This document shows positions 1 through 8,897 of a stretch of 64,000 bases of DNA, in pieces. Position 1 is the stretch's first letter. Every line of letters starts with the position of its first letter. Source of the stretch: Lacinutrix himadriensis. Lineage in GTDB: Bacteria > Bacteroidota > Bacteroidia > Flavobacteriales > Flavobacteriaceae. The position numbers and the translations under genes are program-made. The notes beneath the pieces were generated by a model. The model saw only the letters and a program-made list of their open reading frames with translations, ran no database searches and was not told the origin of the DNA. The stretch spans positions 214,521-278,520 of the forward strand of contig NZ_LIQI01000012.1 in assembly GCF_001418105.1 (NCBI RefSeq), written 5' to 3'.

Positions 1-938
1 TTAGAGAAAAAGGTGGCGAAATGATTTTATTCGAATCTTTTACCGGCGGACTAGTTGCTCCAGAAAGCGACAACAATCTGTGGAACTACAAATTTACTTG
101 GAACCCAAGAAACGTAGTCCTAGCAGGACAAGGTGGCGCTGGAAAATTTTTACAAGAAAGCACCTATAAATACATACCATACAACAGACTCTTTAGACGT
201 ACCGAATTTTTAGAAATAGAAGGATATGGCCGATTTGAAGGTTATGCAAACAGAGACTCCCTTAAATACCAAAGTGTTTACGGACTAGACAGCATTAAAA
301 CATTATATAGAGGTACCATGCGTCGCGTTGGATTCTCTCGTGCTTGGAACGTTTTTGTACAACTTGGTATGACAGACGATAGTTACACGATAGACGATAG
401 CGAAAATATGAGCTATCGCGATTTTGTAAACGCCTTTTTACCATACAGCCCTACAGATTCTGTGGAGCTTAAATTTAGACATGCCTTAAAAATAGACCAA
501 GATGATGTAGTTTGGGATAAATACTTAGAGTTAGATCTTTTTAGTAGAACAAAAATGGTGGAACTTAAAAAAGCAACGCCAGCACAAATTTTACAAAAGA
601 TTTTAATGGATAGCTGGACACTAGACCCAGAAGACAAAGACATGATTGTTATGTATCATAAATTTGGCTATGCACTAAACGGAAAAACATACCAAATAGA
701 CGCAACCATGGTAACACTTGGTGAAGACCAAACCTATACCGCAATGGCAAAAACCGTTGGATTACCAGTAGCAATTGCAACACTCGCAATCCTTAACGAA
801 AAGATCACAACGCCAGGGGTACAAATACCAATTACCAAAGAAGTGTACACTCCTATTTTAAAAGAATTAGAAGATTACGGAATTATATTTAAAGAAAAAG
901 AAGTGCCTTACTTAGGTTACAACCCATTACACGTTTAA
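1..938 (+). CDS. Saccharopine dehydrogenase family protein (5' end outside window)
   Basis: The reading frame is open to the first base of the window, so this is the C-terminal part of a longer protein (about 312 residues visible). It matches the catalytic/C-terminal domain of saccharopine dehydrogenase (Lys9/LYS1-like oxidoreductases of lysine metabolism), with the characteristic stretch GGLVAPE followed by WNYKFTWNPRNV and a glycine-rich AGQGG segment near the visible start. The N-terminal NAD(P)-binding Rossmann part would lie upstream. The enzyme class interconverts saccharopine with lysine or aminoadipate semialdehyde plus glutamate; which direction operates here cannot be told. It is followed on the same strand by an Lrp-type regulator, which is compatible with amino-acid-responsive control. 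An ATG at 21 exists in frame but is internal. Family confident, exact reaction not. Confidence 0.85.
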   Translation, partial: REKGGEMILFESFTGGLVAPESDNNLWNYKFTWNPRNVVLAGQGGAGKFLQESTYKYIPYNRLFRRTEFLEIEGYGRFEGYANRDSLKYQSVYGLDSIKTLYRGTMRRVGFSRAWNVFVQLGMTDDSYTIDDSENMSYRDFVNAFLPYSPTDSVELKFRHALKIDQDDVVWDKYLELDLFSRTKMVELKKATPAQILQKILMDSWTLDPEDKDMIVMYHKFGYALNGKTYQIDATMVTLGEDQTYTAMAKTVGLPVAIATLAILNEKITTPGVQIPITKEVYTPILKELEDYGIIFKEKEVPYLGYNPLHV

Positions 939-947
939 AATTTTTAT

Positions 948-1056
948 AGCGTTTCCCTACTTAGCTTTCTTAAGCTAAGTAGCGTCAGGCTGTACATTAT
1001 ATCTTTTTTTGCCATATATGGCAGCAAAAAAAGGATGCCATTCCCATCCTTAACGC
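948..1056. repeat. Dispersed intergenic repeat (ATATCTTTTTTT/AAAAAAAGGATGCC type), copy 1
   Basis: The spacer after the saccharopine dehydrogenase gene starts with GCGTT and ends with TAACGC. Inside are a hairpin with arms CTACTTAGCTT and AAGCTAAGTAG (958-983), then ATATCTTTTTTTGCC and GGCAGCAAAAAAAGGATGCC as a second imperfect hairpin. A diverged copy of the central part is seen at about 37440-37520. The compact palindromic layout resembles REP-type elements; no transposase is nearby. Confidence 0.55.
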
Positions 1057-1119
1057 GAAATCTACTTTCAATTTCAAATCAATTCTGTACATTTATGTTT
1101 TTAACTGAAACTATATCCT

Positions 1120-1590
1120 GTGAAAACAACAAATAACAACATTCAAATAGATGGTATAGACAAGAAAATACTACGCGCTTTAATGGAAGACGCAAGAACA
1201 CCTATTCTTGAAATAGCAAGAGGTGTTGGTATTTCTGGTGCAGCCATACACCAACGACTACGAAAACTAGAAAAATCTGGTTTAATTGCAGGATCCAAAT
1301 TTGTAATAAATCCAAAAGTATTAGGCTATACCACCATGGCATATATTGGGGTGTATCTAGACAAAGCAATGAGTAATCCCGAAGCAGTAAAACAACTTAA
1401 AAAAATCCCCGAGGTTTTAGAATGCCATTACACCACAGGAAATTGGAGTATTTTTATTAAAATTCTTTGTAAAGACAATGAACATCTTATGCAGGTTTTA
1501 AATAAAGACATTCAATCTATTTCTGGTGTCTCTAGAACAGAAACCTTCATTTCTTTAGATCAACAGATTGACCGACAAATTAAGATATAA
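1120..1590 (+). CDS. Lrp/AsnC family transcriptional regulator
   Basis: A 156-residue protein with the usual two-domain Lrp layout: an AsnC-type winged helix-turn-helix at about residues 10-60 (DKKILRALMEDAR, then GISGAAIHQRLRKLEKSGLI) and a C-terminal RAM ligand-binding/oligomerisation domain (about 70-145, containing the ECHYTTGNWS segment). Such regulators sense amino acids and act as dimers to octamers on DNA. The start is GTG at 1120; no in-frame ATG gives a better start. It lies downstream of, and on the same strand as, the saccharopine dehydrogenase gene, so lysine or a related amino acid is a plausible but unproven effector. A strong terminator follows immediately. Confidence 0.9.
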   Translation: MKTTNNNIQIDGIDKKILRALMEDARTPILEIARGVGISGAAIHQRLRKLEKSGLIAGSKFVINPKVLGYTTMAYIGVYLDKAMSNPEAVKQLKKIPEVLECHYTTGNWSIFIKILCKDNEHLMQVLNKDIQSISGVSRTETFISLDQQIDRQIKI

Positions 1591-1622
1591 AAAAAGCTCC
1601 TAAATTTCTTTAGGAGCTTTTA
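1591..1622. terminator. Bidirectional intrinsic terminator
   Basis: Arms AAAAGCTCCTAAA and TTTAGGAGCTTTT are flanked by A and T runs, so the hairpin can end transcription of the Lrp gene and of the convergent large secreted-protein gene. Confidence 0.85.
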
Positions 1623-1645
1623 CTTTTAAAGGTATTATGAATTAA

Positions 1646-4600
1646 CTATTCTTTAATAACACGTATGGTTTTGGTTACATTACCTATAGTTACTTTAACA
1701 AAATAAGCACCAATTTGTAAGTTAGACATGTCTAAACTTCTTGTTGTTGTATTTGGTATTTCTGTTAAAACAGTTTGTCCAAGCATATTAAATACGGTAA
1801 TCTTAGACATTTCTTTTTTAGCTGTTATGTTTAACAATCCTTTTACTGGATTCGGGTAATAGCTAAACAATTGTTCGTCTTCAATTCCTGGAATGGATAA
1901 GGTAGAATCGGTAACAGTAATACTAAAGCCTCCTTCAAATCTTCCTGAAGTTATCGGAGGAACAGGAGGTCCAGCAACACCATCACTCCAAACTCTAACA
2001 TAATAGGTAGCAGCAGGCACTAGTCCTGTTAAAGCTACTGTTTCCCCTCCATTGTATGCAGAACATGCTATAATATCAACATCTAATTGTGAACAATCTA
2101 AAGACGAATAGACAGCAACATTGGCTTCATCAGACGTATCCGTAATAACTGTTGCTATAGTAGCTTGCCCAGAAGCTGGACCTTGAAAGGTATACCACAC
2201 ATCTGCTTTGAATGTATACGAATCACATTCTGTATCATCATCTTCTCCAACAGTACTATCTGTTGCTCCTGCCGTGGTTTGACCCGTTAACGTAACACCT
2301 AAGTTAAGAGATGTTGGATTAGCACATAAATCATTTCCTGGTGATGGAACACTTGTAATACAATCCACAACCATTTCATAATCGCCAGAATCATCATCAT
2401 AACCTTCTATCATAATAAAGTACGTTATGTTTGGTTGCGCAGTAAAAGTAAGTACAGATTGATTCCCAGAACATGCTTCGGAATCATCGTTAAATGCAAT
2501 AAGATTACTTTGCAAACAATCATCAAAAACTCGAAAAGCAGTATCGTAATCCGAACCGCACAATGACAAGTTTACATCGGTTAAAGTAGCACTCATGAAA
2601 GAGTAATACACATCATTAGAAGGATTGTTCCCCGTATCTGTTGCATTAGTTGTTGAACCTATAACAGTCTCTCCACATGCTATAGCAATAGCACCTCCAC
2701 ACAAATCATTAGCAGGTGCTGGACATGTATATGTTACAGCTCCTAAATCTACATCGCAGGCAACATCACTTCCTTGTTGCAATGTAAAGTTTATAGATGT
2801 CCCTGAGGCATAAGGCCCAAGTTCATAGTTACCAGTTGTAGTAACAACTGTAGAAGTAACACCATCAAATATTACTGGACTTCCATTACCTAAATCGGTA
2901 ACATTTACGTCCACATAAAAATCACTATTTGCGCAATCTAGAGTTCCTAGAGTTGCTGTTGCAGCTCCTGCTGCACAGGTATCAATAATATCTACTTTAA
3001 TATTATGAAATCCAAAGCTATTTAATTCACCACTAACTGGTGCTGAAATATTAAAACTCGAAATATTAGTTGCATTTACCGCACTAGTAATAGGTATAGC
3101 TCCAGCACCTACAGGATAAGATGTAGGACTAGATATTTCAAGGTCATCCTGATTGGTAACTAATATAGTACCCGCATTTAAAGTGTCATAATCCAAACCT
3201 TTTAAAGTAAAGTTGGTTGGAAACCCATTTCTAGTTATGGACAAAACATGAGGACTAAGCGGGTCTCCAAAACTATGGAAAAAAGCATAATCTCCTGGTA
3301 GACCAGGTAATTCTTCTAGATCTTCATCCCCAGAATGTGCAACAGTTAATACGTAGGTATCTCCATCTTTAACTATCGTTTCTGTAATAATATTTAATGT
3401 ATCGTCATCGACAGCTGTATCTATAGTAAAAATCACCTCATCACAGGTATTGGAAACAGTTCCTATTACCACATCACAGGTAGGGTCTACCCCATGTTGC
3501 AAAGTAAAGGTTACTGGTGTTCCTATAGGATAGGTTCCAATACCAAACGACCCTGTAGCGGTTACAGGTATAGAATTTGTTCCATCAAATAAAATAGGAC
3601 TTCCTCCACTACCTAAATCGGTAATATTAATAACCGCATAAAAAGTACCTGCATCACAATCTTGAAATGGCGTATCTAATTGCGCGGTTCCCGCTGGCGG
3701 GGAACAAGGTGGCGGACAAGTATCTGTCACAGCTCCTAAATCGACATTACAGGTAATATCCGCTCCATGTTGTAAAGTAAAATTGACTGGTGTTCCTGTT
3801 GGATATGGTCCAAAATCGTAAACCCCTATAGCAGTAACTGGCGTAGTAGTTGCACCATCAAAAATAGATGGTGTACCACCTCCTAAATCGGTCACATTTA
3901 CTTGTGCAAGAAAGGTTCCTGCTTCACAATCTTGACTCACAAAAGTTGCTGTTCCTGCTGGTGGCACACAACCTTCTTCAATATCTATGCTAATATTATG
4001 GAATCCAAATAGATTTAAATCATCAGGATTATTTGTACCAATTTTAAAACTTGAAATATTTACACCGTTTAGAACATTAGTAAAATTTAAAGCTCCAGAC
4101 GACCCAGCATCATACGATGTATATGCAGAAATATCTTGATCATCCTGGTTTCGCACGTATATACTTCCTGTTCCCGCTGCGTCATAATCTATGCCATTTA
4201 AAGTAAAGTTTGCTGGAAAGCCATTTCTAGTTACCGATAAAACAAATGGATCAAGCGGATTTATGGTACTATGATAAAAGAATAAATCGGATGGATCACC
4301 AACTACTCCAAGAAGTGCCTCACTACCAGAATGATCTACAGTTAACACAAACGTATCTGCACCAACAACAATAGTTTCTGTAATATTTGTACCATCATCC
4401 ACTGCGGTATCAATAGTAAAAATTATTTCATTACAGGTATCTTTTACAATACCTAAATCTACATTACATGTACCATCGCTACCATGTAGTAAGGTTATTG
4501 GTATAATGGTTCCTGCTGTATAAGGCCCAAGTGTTGTAATACCTGTTGCTGTTATAGGGGTAGATGCAGTACCATCGTATATTGCTGGACTTCCACTTCC

Positions 4601-5497
4601 TAAATCCGTAACGTTAACATCTATCAAAAATGTCCCTGCTACACAATCTTGTGAATTCAAAATTGCTGTACCTACTGGAGGTAAACAAGGTGGCGGACAA
4701 GTATCTGCGACCGCACCTAAATTTACATTACAAGTAGTATCCGTTCCATGCTGTAAGGTGAAATTTATTGGCGTTCCTGTTGGGTAAGGCCCAAAATTAT
4801 AAACCCCAGTTGCAGTAACTGCGGTAGTAGTTGTACCGTCAAAAATAGATGGTGTACCACCTCCTAAATCCGTTACATTTACTTGCGCAAGAAATGTTCC
4901 TGCTCCACAATCTTGACTTACAAAAGTTGCTGTTCCTGCAGGAGGAACACAAGCTGCCACCATATTCACATTAACATTATGGAAACCAAAGTTATTGAAA
5001 TCACCTGGATCTCCTGTAATAATTTTTAGTTGCGAAATGTCCAAAGCATTAGCTGTATTCGTTATTGGTAACGCACCACTTCCCGCTGTATAAGCAGCTA
5101 ACGAAGTAATTACAGCATCATCTTGATTTGTTAAACCTACATTACCCAATGCAAGCGTATCATAATCAATACCAATTAGATCAAAATTAGCAAGAACACC
5201 ATCTCTAGTAATGGTCAGTACAAAAGGTAGTGGACTTCGGCTACCTCCTAAATAAAAAATTAAATCACCACCTCCAAGGTCGTCCAAACTCTCCACATTT
5301 ATAGCGTGATCAATGGTTAGAATATAGTTAACACCTCCTACAGAAATGGTCTCCGTAATACTAGTACCATTATCTACAGCAGTATTAATCGTAAAATTTA
5401 TATTCTGAGCAATGGCAGAATAACTAAATAGCAATAAAACACAAAAAACACGAATGCTTTTGAGGATTGCTTTTTTAAAATTGTAGTTTGTTTTCAT
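1646..5497 (-). CDS. Large secreted repeat protein with type IX secretion sorting domain
   Basis: A 1283-residue protein with an N-terminal signal peptide (hydrophobic core VFCVLLLFSYSAIAQ). The body is an ordered array of two alternating modules: a roughly 150-residue module beginning FTI(N/D)TAVD (three copies, near residues 33, 359 and 686) and a roughly 85-residue Cys-containing module with PPxGTA...QDC and VTDLG (five copies), in order A-B-B, A-B-B, A-B. Two domains starting NDLC, resembling pre-peptidase C-terminal/jelly-roll domains, follow, and the last 75 residues are a type A T9SS sorting domain (FSYYPNPVKG, then VFNMLGQTV and GAYFVKV). It should cross the outer membrane via T9SS and end up at the surface or outside. 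Adhesin-like or matrix function is a guess; no catalytic motif is seen. Confidence 0.85.
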   Translation of the reverse strand: MKTNYNFKKAILKSIRVFCVLLLFSYSAIAQNINFTINTAVDNGTSITETISVGGVNYILTIDHAINVESLDDLGGGDLIFYLGGSRSPLPFVLTITRDGVLANFDLIGIDYDTLALGNVGLTNQDDAVITSLAAYTAGSGALPITNTANALDISQLKIITGDPGDFNNFGFHNVNVNMVAACVPPAGTATFVSQDCGAGTFLAQVNVTDLGGGTPSIFDGTTTTAVTATGVYNFGPYPTGTPINFTLQHGTDTTCNVNLGAVADTCPPPCLPPVGTAILNSQDCVAGTFLIDVNVTDLGSGSPAIYDGTASTPITATGITTLGPYTAGTIIPITLLHGSDGTCNVDLGIVKDTCNEIIFTIDTAVDDGTNITETIVVGADTFVLTVDHSGSEALLGVVGDPSDLFFYHSTINPLDPFVLSVTRNGFPANFTLNGIDYDAAGTGSIYVRNQDDQDISAYTSYDAGSSGALNFTNVLNGVNISSFKIGTNNPDDLNLFGFHNISIDIEEGCVPPAGTATFVSQDCEAGTFLAQVNVTDLGGGTPSIFDGATTTPVTAIGVYDFGPYPTGTPVNFTLQHGADITCNVDLGAVTDTCPPPCSPPAGTAQLDTPFQDCDAGTFYAVINITDLGSGGSPILFDGTNSIPVTATGSFGIGTYPIGTPVTFTLQHGVDPTCDVVIGTVSNTCDEVIFTIDTAVDDDTLNIITETIVKDGDTYVLTVAHSGDEDLEELPGLPGDYAFFHSFGDPLSPHVLSITRNGFPTNFTLKGLDYDTLNAGTILVTNQDDLEISSPTSYPVGAGAIPITSAVNATNISSFNISAPVSGELNSFGFHNIKVDIIDTCAAGAATATLGTLDCANSDFYVDVNVTDLGNGSPVIFDGVTSTVVTTTGNYELGPYASGTSINFTLQQGSDVACDVDLGAVTYTCPAPANDLCGGAIAIACGETVIGSTTNATDTGNNPSNDVYYSFMSATLTDVNLSLCGSDYDTAFRVFDDCLQSNLIAFNDDSEACSGNQSVLTFTAQPNITYFIMIEGYDDDSGDYEMVVDCITSVPSPGNDLCANPTSLNLGVTLTGQTTAGATDSTVGEDDDTECDSYTFKADVWYTFQGPASGQATIATVITDTSDEANVAVYSSLDCSQLDVDIIACSAYNGGETVALTGLVPAATYYVRVWSDGVAGPPVPPITSGRFEGGFSITVTDSTLSIPGIEDEQLFSYYPNPVKGLLNITAKKEMSKITVFNMLGQTVLTEIPNTTTRSLDMSNLQIGAYFVKVTIGNVTKTIRVIKE

Positions 5498-5523
5498 AAT
5501 TAATATATTTATGTTAATACCAT

Positions 5524-5558
5524 AAGGATACCGTCAAAAAAAAATTGGCGGTATCCTT
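5524..5558 (-). terminator. Hairpin between tail-collar gene and large secreted protein gene
   Basis: A perfect 10-bp inverted repeat (AAGGATACCG / CGGTATCCTT) around an A/T-rich loop lies downstream of the collar gene and 27 bases before the start of the 1283-residue gene. It could end the collar transcript or sit in the leader of the secreted protein; the T run after the stem is weak. Confidence 0.45.
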
Positions 5559-5580
5559 TTAATTTAGTTTAATTATATTT

Positions 5581-6108
5581 TTAGCTTCTAGATGGAAAAA
5601 TTCCTTGTAGAGCTATAATATAACTTAGACATGTAAAAGGTTGCATATTATTATGCGATTGACTCCCTCCAGTTTGCCCAACAACTGTAGCATCTGCAGC
5701 CATTTGTGCATTTGCTCCTGTTGCAAAAACCCCACCTTCAGCATTGTAAGCATTTGCTGGGTTGTTTACTGCAGCACCTCCTCTAGGAATTGGACTTACA
5801 GCGTTAGTAACAGCAGTATGACTATGCGCAGGCATTTCATTAGCCTTAAGCGTTACAACTGACTCACCTCCTTGTTGTCCTAATCGCATAGGTGATAATC
5901 CAGGACCTGTCCCTTGGTGTACAGGTACTCTACCTCTTAAATCGGGTAAAGCAAAAGTTGTTCTACCATCTCCTCCATAAGTCGTTCCTAATAAAGAAAA
6001 CAAAGCTGTGTTAGAAGAAATAGCTAATAGTTGTCCGTCGCAATATGCCCAACCTCGTGGAGCAAAAGTCCCTCCGAACAAAATAATTTGTGCCAAAAAT
6101 GGATCCAT
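5581..6108 (-). CDS. Phage tail collar domain protein (microcystin-dependent-protein-like)
   Basis: A 175-residue protein of the bacterial tail-collar family: the N-terminus MDPFLAQI-LFGGTFAPRGWAYCDGQ and the motif LPDLRGRVPVHQG are diagnostic of the collar domain (about residues 1-60), followed by EMPAHSHT and a Gly/Ala/Asn-rich middle, ending with MQPF-LSYIIALQGIFPSR. The fold comes from phage tail fibres, but this short version is common as a stand-alone gene in bacterial chromosomes, often in tandem sets of unknown role. No other phage gene is nearby. It reads in the same direction as the T9SS cargo gene downstream, separated by a hairpin. Confidence 0.85.
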   Translation of the reverse strand: MDPFLAQIILFGGTFAPRGWAYCDGQLLAISSNTALFSLLGTTYGGDGRTTFALPDLRGRVPVHQGTGPGLSPMRLGQQGGESVVTLKANEMPAHSHTAVTNAVSPIPRGGAAVNNPANAYNAEGGVFATGANAQMAADATVVGQTGGSQSHNNMQPFTCLSYIIALQGIFPSRS

Positions 6109-6284
6109 AATATATTTATTTAATTGGTTAATAACAAACCAAAGATACTGATTATTAGAGTGTTAGGCGTGAGCAAATTTACTTGATATAAAAACCGAGT
6201 AGAAATACCTGATTTTTTATTTTTATATGTTTTAATAAAAATATCTTGTAGCTTTAAAGTCTATTAACCAATAAATGTTAAATC

Positions 6285-6743
6285 ATGAGCAATAAAACGA
6301 AATCCATACCAATTTTAGAAGCAAAAAACTATGTGGAAAAATGGCAATCAGAAAACAGTGGTCTAAATAAAAATGGCGAATTAAAACACGCAAAAGCCTT
6401 TCTTATACCTGCTAGAGATCTTATTGATTGCTTAATAGAAATGGAAATATTAAAAGACCTTTCTTGTGTTAACACCAGTCTGGTAGATACTGCAGGTATT
6501 AGAGCGTATATGGGAATTGACAGACCATTATCAGACACCATACCAAGTGCCAAAACCGAAAAATTAGTACTTGTTGCTACAACAAAAGAAGAAGATGGTA
6601 CTAAAACCATACACAGAGATATTATAGAAGGATATGCTATTAAAAACCCGCCTCCTTACAAATTAATTGGTACTGGTATTTTTGATTTTACAGATCCTTG
6701 TCCAAATACATGTGATCCAAAAAGCCCATTATATAATCCTTAA
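6285..6743 (+). CDS. Hypothetical protein, first gene of a signalling operon
   Basis: A 152-residue, probably cytoplasmic protein (no signal peptide or membrane segment) that I cannot assign to a named family. The N-terminal half is charged and helical (IPILEAKNYVEKW), the middle contains RAYMGIDRPLSD, and the C-terminus is rich in Pro and Cys (FDFTDPCPNTCDPKSPLY), which might bind a metal or form a disulphide. It lies 8 bases upstream of the membrane-protein gene that precedes a histidine kinase and response regulator, so all four are probably co-transcribed. This context suggests a link to the signal that the two-component system senses, but the sequence does not say what. Confidence 0.7.
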   Translation: MSNKTKSIPILEAKNYVEKWQSENSGLNKNGELKHAKAFLIPARDLIDCLIEMEILKDLSCVNTSLVDTAGIRAYMGIDRPLSDTIPSAKTEKLVLVATTKEEDGTKTIHRDIIEGYAIKNPPPYKLIGTGIFDFTDPCPNTCDPKSPLYNP

Positions 6744-6751
6744 AAATTGGA

Positions 6752-7408
6752 ATGAAGGAATTTGATGACGCCATTCAACAGCTTGGGAAAATATTACTTT
6801 TTATTAATGCAACATTATATACATATAGTTATTTAAAAGGCAAAAAAAGCAAGGAAATCAAGTATTTTACTATCTATTTAACACTTATTTTTTGTGTTTT
6901 AATAGGTAGTAATTTACTTATACAGGTTCAACGAAAATATAATTTTGAATTAAATAACTTATACTTATCTCATTTTTATTTTATTTTTCAGTTTATTTTT
7001 CTGTCGCTCTTTTATCGCCAATTATTTAATAAAAACCAGAAAAAATATCTAAATGTTATTAGTGTTTTGGTTTTTTTAGTATTAATAATTCAATACACTG
7101 TAAAGGCTAATTTATTTTCTAAGTTTAATTTATTAGAAATATTAATTACATCATTCCCCTTAGTTTTATATTCCATTTTTCACCTATATAATTCACTAAG
7201 CAAACCTGGTAAATTTATGTATATAAATGCTGGTGTATTAATTTACATAGCAACTAGTACTTTAATATTTATTTTGGGGGATTACTTGAGTGTAATAGAT
7301 AGAGAAATAGCTTCAGATGCTTGGTTTTTAAATAGAGTGTTTTATGTAGGTTATTTAATACTAATTTTAATAGAATGGAAAAAGAGTTTATGGAAAATGA
7401 AAAATTAA
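6752..7408 (+). CDS. Seven-helix membrane protein preceding a two-component system
   Basis: A 218-residue integral membrane protein with about seven hydrophobic segments (for example LTLIFCVLIGSNLL near residue 46, FYFIFQFIFLSLFY near 75, VLVFLVLIIQY near 106 and VGYLILILIEW near the end). It has no recognised catalytic domain. It starts 8 bases after the preceding gene and overlaps the histidine kinase gene by 34 bases, which suggests translational coupling. The downstream kinase has only one membrane helix and no input domain, so this protein could be the sensory partner; that is inference from gene order. Confidence 0.7.
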   Translation: MKEFDDAIQQLGKILLFINATLYTYSYLKGKKSKEIKYFTIYLTLIFCVLIGSNLLIQVQRKYNFELNNLYLSHFYFIFQFIFLSLFYRQLFNKNQKKYLNVISVLVFLVLIIQYTVKANLFSKFNLLEILITSFPLVLYSIFHLYNSLSKPGKFMYINAGVLIYIATSTLIFILGDYLSVIDREIASDAWFLNRVFYVGYLILILIEWKKSLWKMKN

Positions 7409-8178
7409 TTATTCAAGCATTGGTTTACGGAATCATCTTTTTGGTTTTAATAACTACTGGGTTAATTCTGTTTTTTCATTATTCCAGACAAAAAATAGTG
7501 CAAAAGGAACTTGAAAAAGCTGCATTAAAGCTTGAAAATCAACAAAAAATATTACAAACGTCTATTGCTATTCAAGAAATAGAACGCAAACGTATTGCGC
7601 AAGATTTACACGATGCCATTAGTTCTAAACTCAACATTATTAGCTTGTCTACCAATGTGCTTCTAACAGACAAGTCTATTAGTGATAAACAGAGAGCTTC
7701 ATTAAATCAAATCCTTGAAATAACCTCTACTACCTTAGAGAGTTCTAGAAAGATTGCGCATGATTTAATGCCTCCAATTTTAGATGAGTTCGGACTTAAG
7801 GTTGCTTTAGAAGAATTATTCGATGATTTTTCGGCAAATACAACATTAGAAATAGAGCATAATATTGAAAATTTAAGTAAATTATCTAGAAACAATCAAT
7901 TGCATGTATTTCGAATTATTCAAGAACTAATGAATAATTCTATTAGACATGGAAAAGCAAATGAATTAGCGATATATATGGAACAAAACCCAACAGGTTT
8001 TAAAATACGTTATCAAGATAATGGTGTTGGTTTTAATGTGAAAGAAATTAGTAAAAAAAGTGGCATTGGTTTACAAAACATAAATAGTCGTGTTAAAATT
8101 TTAAACGGGTTTCTTAAAATGGAAAGCACCAAAAACAATGGCAGCCTTTTTATAATACAATGTACATACCATGGATAA
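7375..8178 (+). CDS. Sensor histidine kinase, NarL/LiaS type (HisKA_3)
   Basis: A 267-residue kinase: one N-terminal membrane helix (about residues 12-36), a coiled-coil linker, a HisKA_3 dimerisation domain with the phospho-accepting His79 in RIAQDLHDAISSKLN, and a HATPase domain with the N box (ELMNNSIRHGKA) and G boxes (DNGVGFN, SGIGLQNI). It lacks a periplasmic or cytoplasmic sensing domain. It overlaps the membrane-protein gene upstream by 34 bases and the response regulator gene by 8. An ATG six codons in (7390) is an alternative start. The partner is clearly the LuxR-type regulator that follows. Confidence 0.93.
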   Translation: MEKEFMENEKLIIQALVYGIIFLVLITTGLILFFHYSRQKIVQKELEKAALKLENQQKILQTSIAIQEIERKRIAQDLHDAISSKLNIISLSTNVLLTDKSISDKQRASLNQILEITSTTLESSRKIAHDLMPPILDEFGLKVALEELFDDFSANTTLEIEHNIENLSKLSRNNQLHVFRIIQELMNNSIRHGKANELAIYMEQNPTGFKIRYQDNGVGFNVKEISKKSGIGLQNINSRVKILNGFLKMESTKNNGSLFIIQCTYHG

Positions 8179-8848
8179 AATAAATATAGCATTAGCAGAT
8201 GATGAGCTTTTATTCTTACAAGGATTAAAAGCAATTTTAGGTAACGAAGAAAACATTAATATTCTTTTTACCGCTCAAGACGGAGAGGACTTGGTTAAAC
8301 AGTTACGCGAAGCAAAAACCCTACCTGAAATTGTTGTAACAGATCTTAAAATGCCTAATTTAAATGGCGTGGAAGTCACTAAAATTATTCACAAAGAATT
8401 TCCAGACATAAAAGTAATTGCGCTGACTAGTTATTTTAGCAAACCTTTTATATTAAACATGATTTCTATTGGAGCGGTTGCCTATTTAGCAAAAAATAGC
8501 ACACCAGCATTAATGATTAAAACCATTGAAGAGGTTTATGATAAAGGTTTTTATTACGACGGAAAAGTGATGCAATACGTTCATGAAAGTATTACCAATC
8601 CGAAAGACAAAAACACAAAATCTACATTTGACACTAATTACTTCACCAAACGAGAAATTGAAGTACTAGAACTTATTTGCAAACAATACACCACTAATGA
8701 TATTGGCGAGACACTTTTTATTAGTCCGAGAACAGTGGAAGGCCATCGTAATAATTTATTACTAAAAACCGAAGCTAAAAATGTAGCTGGCTTAGTTATT
8801 TATGCCTTAAAAAACAAGCTTGTTTCCCTAGATAACAATAGCTTTTAA
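8171..8848 (+). CDS. LuxR/NarL-family response regulator
   Basis: A 225-residue response regulator. The receiver domain (1-125) has the acidic pair D10/D11, the phospho-acceptor D58 in VVTDLKMPN, T86 and the conserved Lys in AYLAKNS. The C-terminal LuxR-type helix-turn-helix (about 155-218) has FTKREIEVLELI and ISPRTVEGHRNNLLLK. It is the cognate partner of the overlapping histidine kinase and should bind DNA after phosphorylation; the targets are unknown. A strong terminator closes the operon. Confidence 0.94.
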   Translation: MDKINIALADDELLFLQGLKAILGNEENINILFTAQDGEDLVKQLREAKTLPEIVVTDLKMPNLNGVEVTKIIHKEFPDIKVIALTSYFSKPFILNMISIGAVAYLAKNSTPALMIKTIEEVYDKGFYYDGKVMQYVHESITNPKDKNTKSTFDTNYFTKREIEVLELICKQYTTNDIGETLFISPRTVEGHRNNLLLKTEAKNVAGLVIYALKNKLVSLDNNSF

Positions 8849-8852
8849 AAAT

Positions 8853-8880
8853 AAAAAGCTCCTACAAGAGGAGCTTTTTA
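8853..8880. terminator. Bidirectional intrinsic terminator
   Basis: Arms AAAAAGCTCCT and AGGAGCTTTTT with a 5-base loop lie between the convergent response regulator and Bax-inhibitor-like genes. Confidence 0.88.
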
Positions 8881-8897
8881 TTAATATTTTTCAAGTC

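Noticed and set aside
2600..5000. Near-identical DNA repeats as a possible CRISPR or tandem array
   Set aside because: They are in-frame protein modules of the T9SS cargo, not short spaced repeats.
5581..6108. Tail-collar gene as a sign of a prophage
   Set aside because: No integrase, capsid, portal or other phage genes are near; stand-alone collar proteins are common in bacteria.
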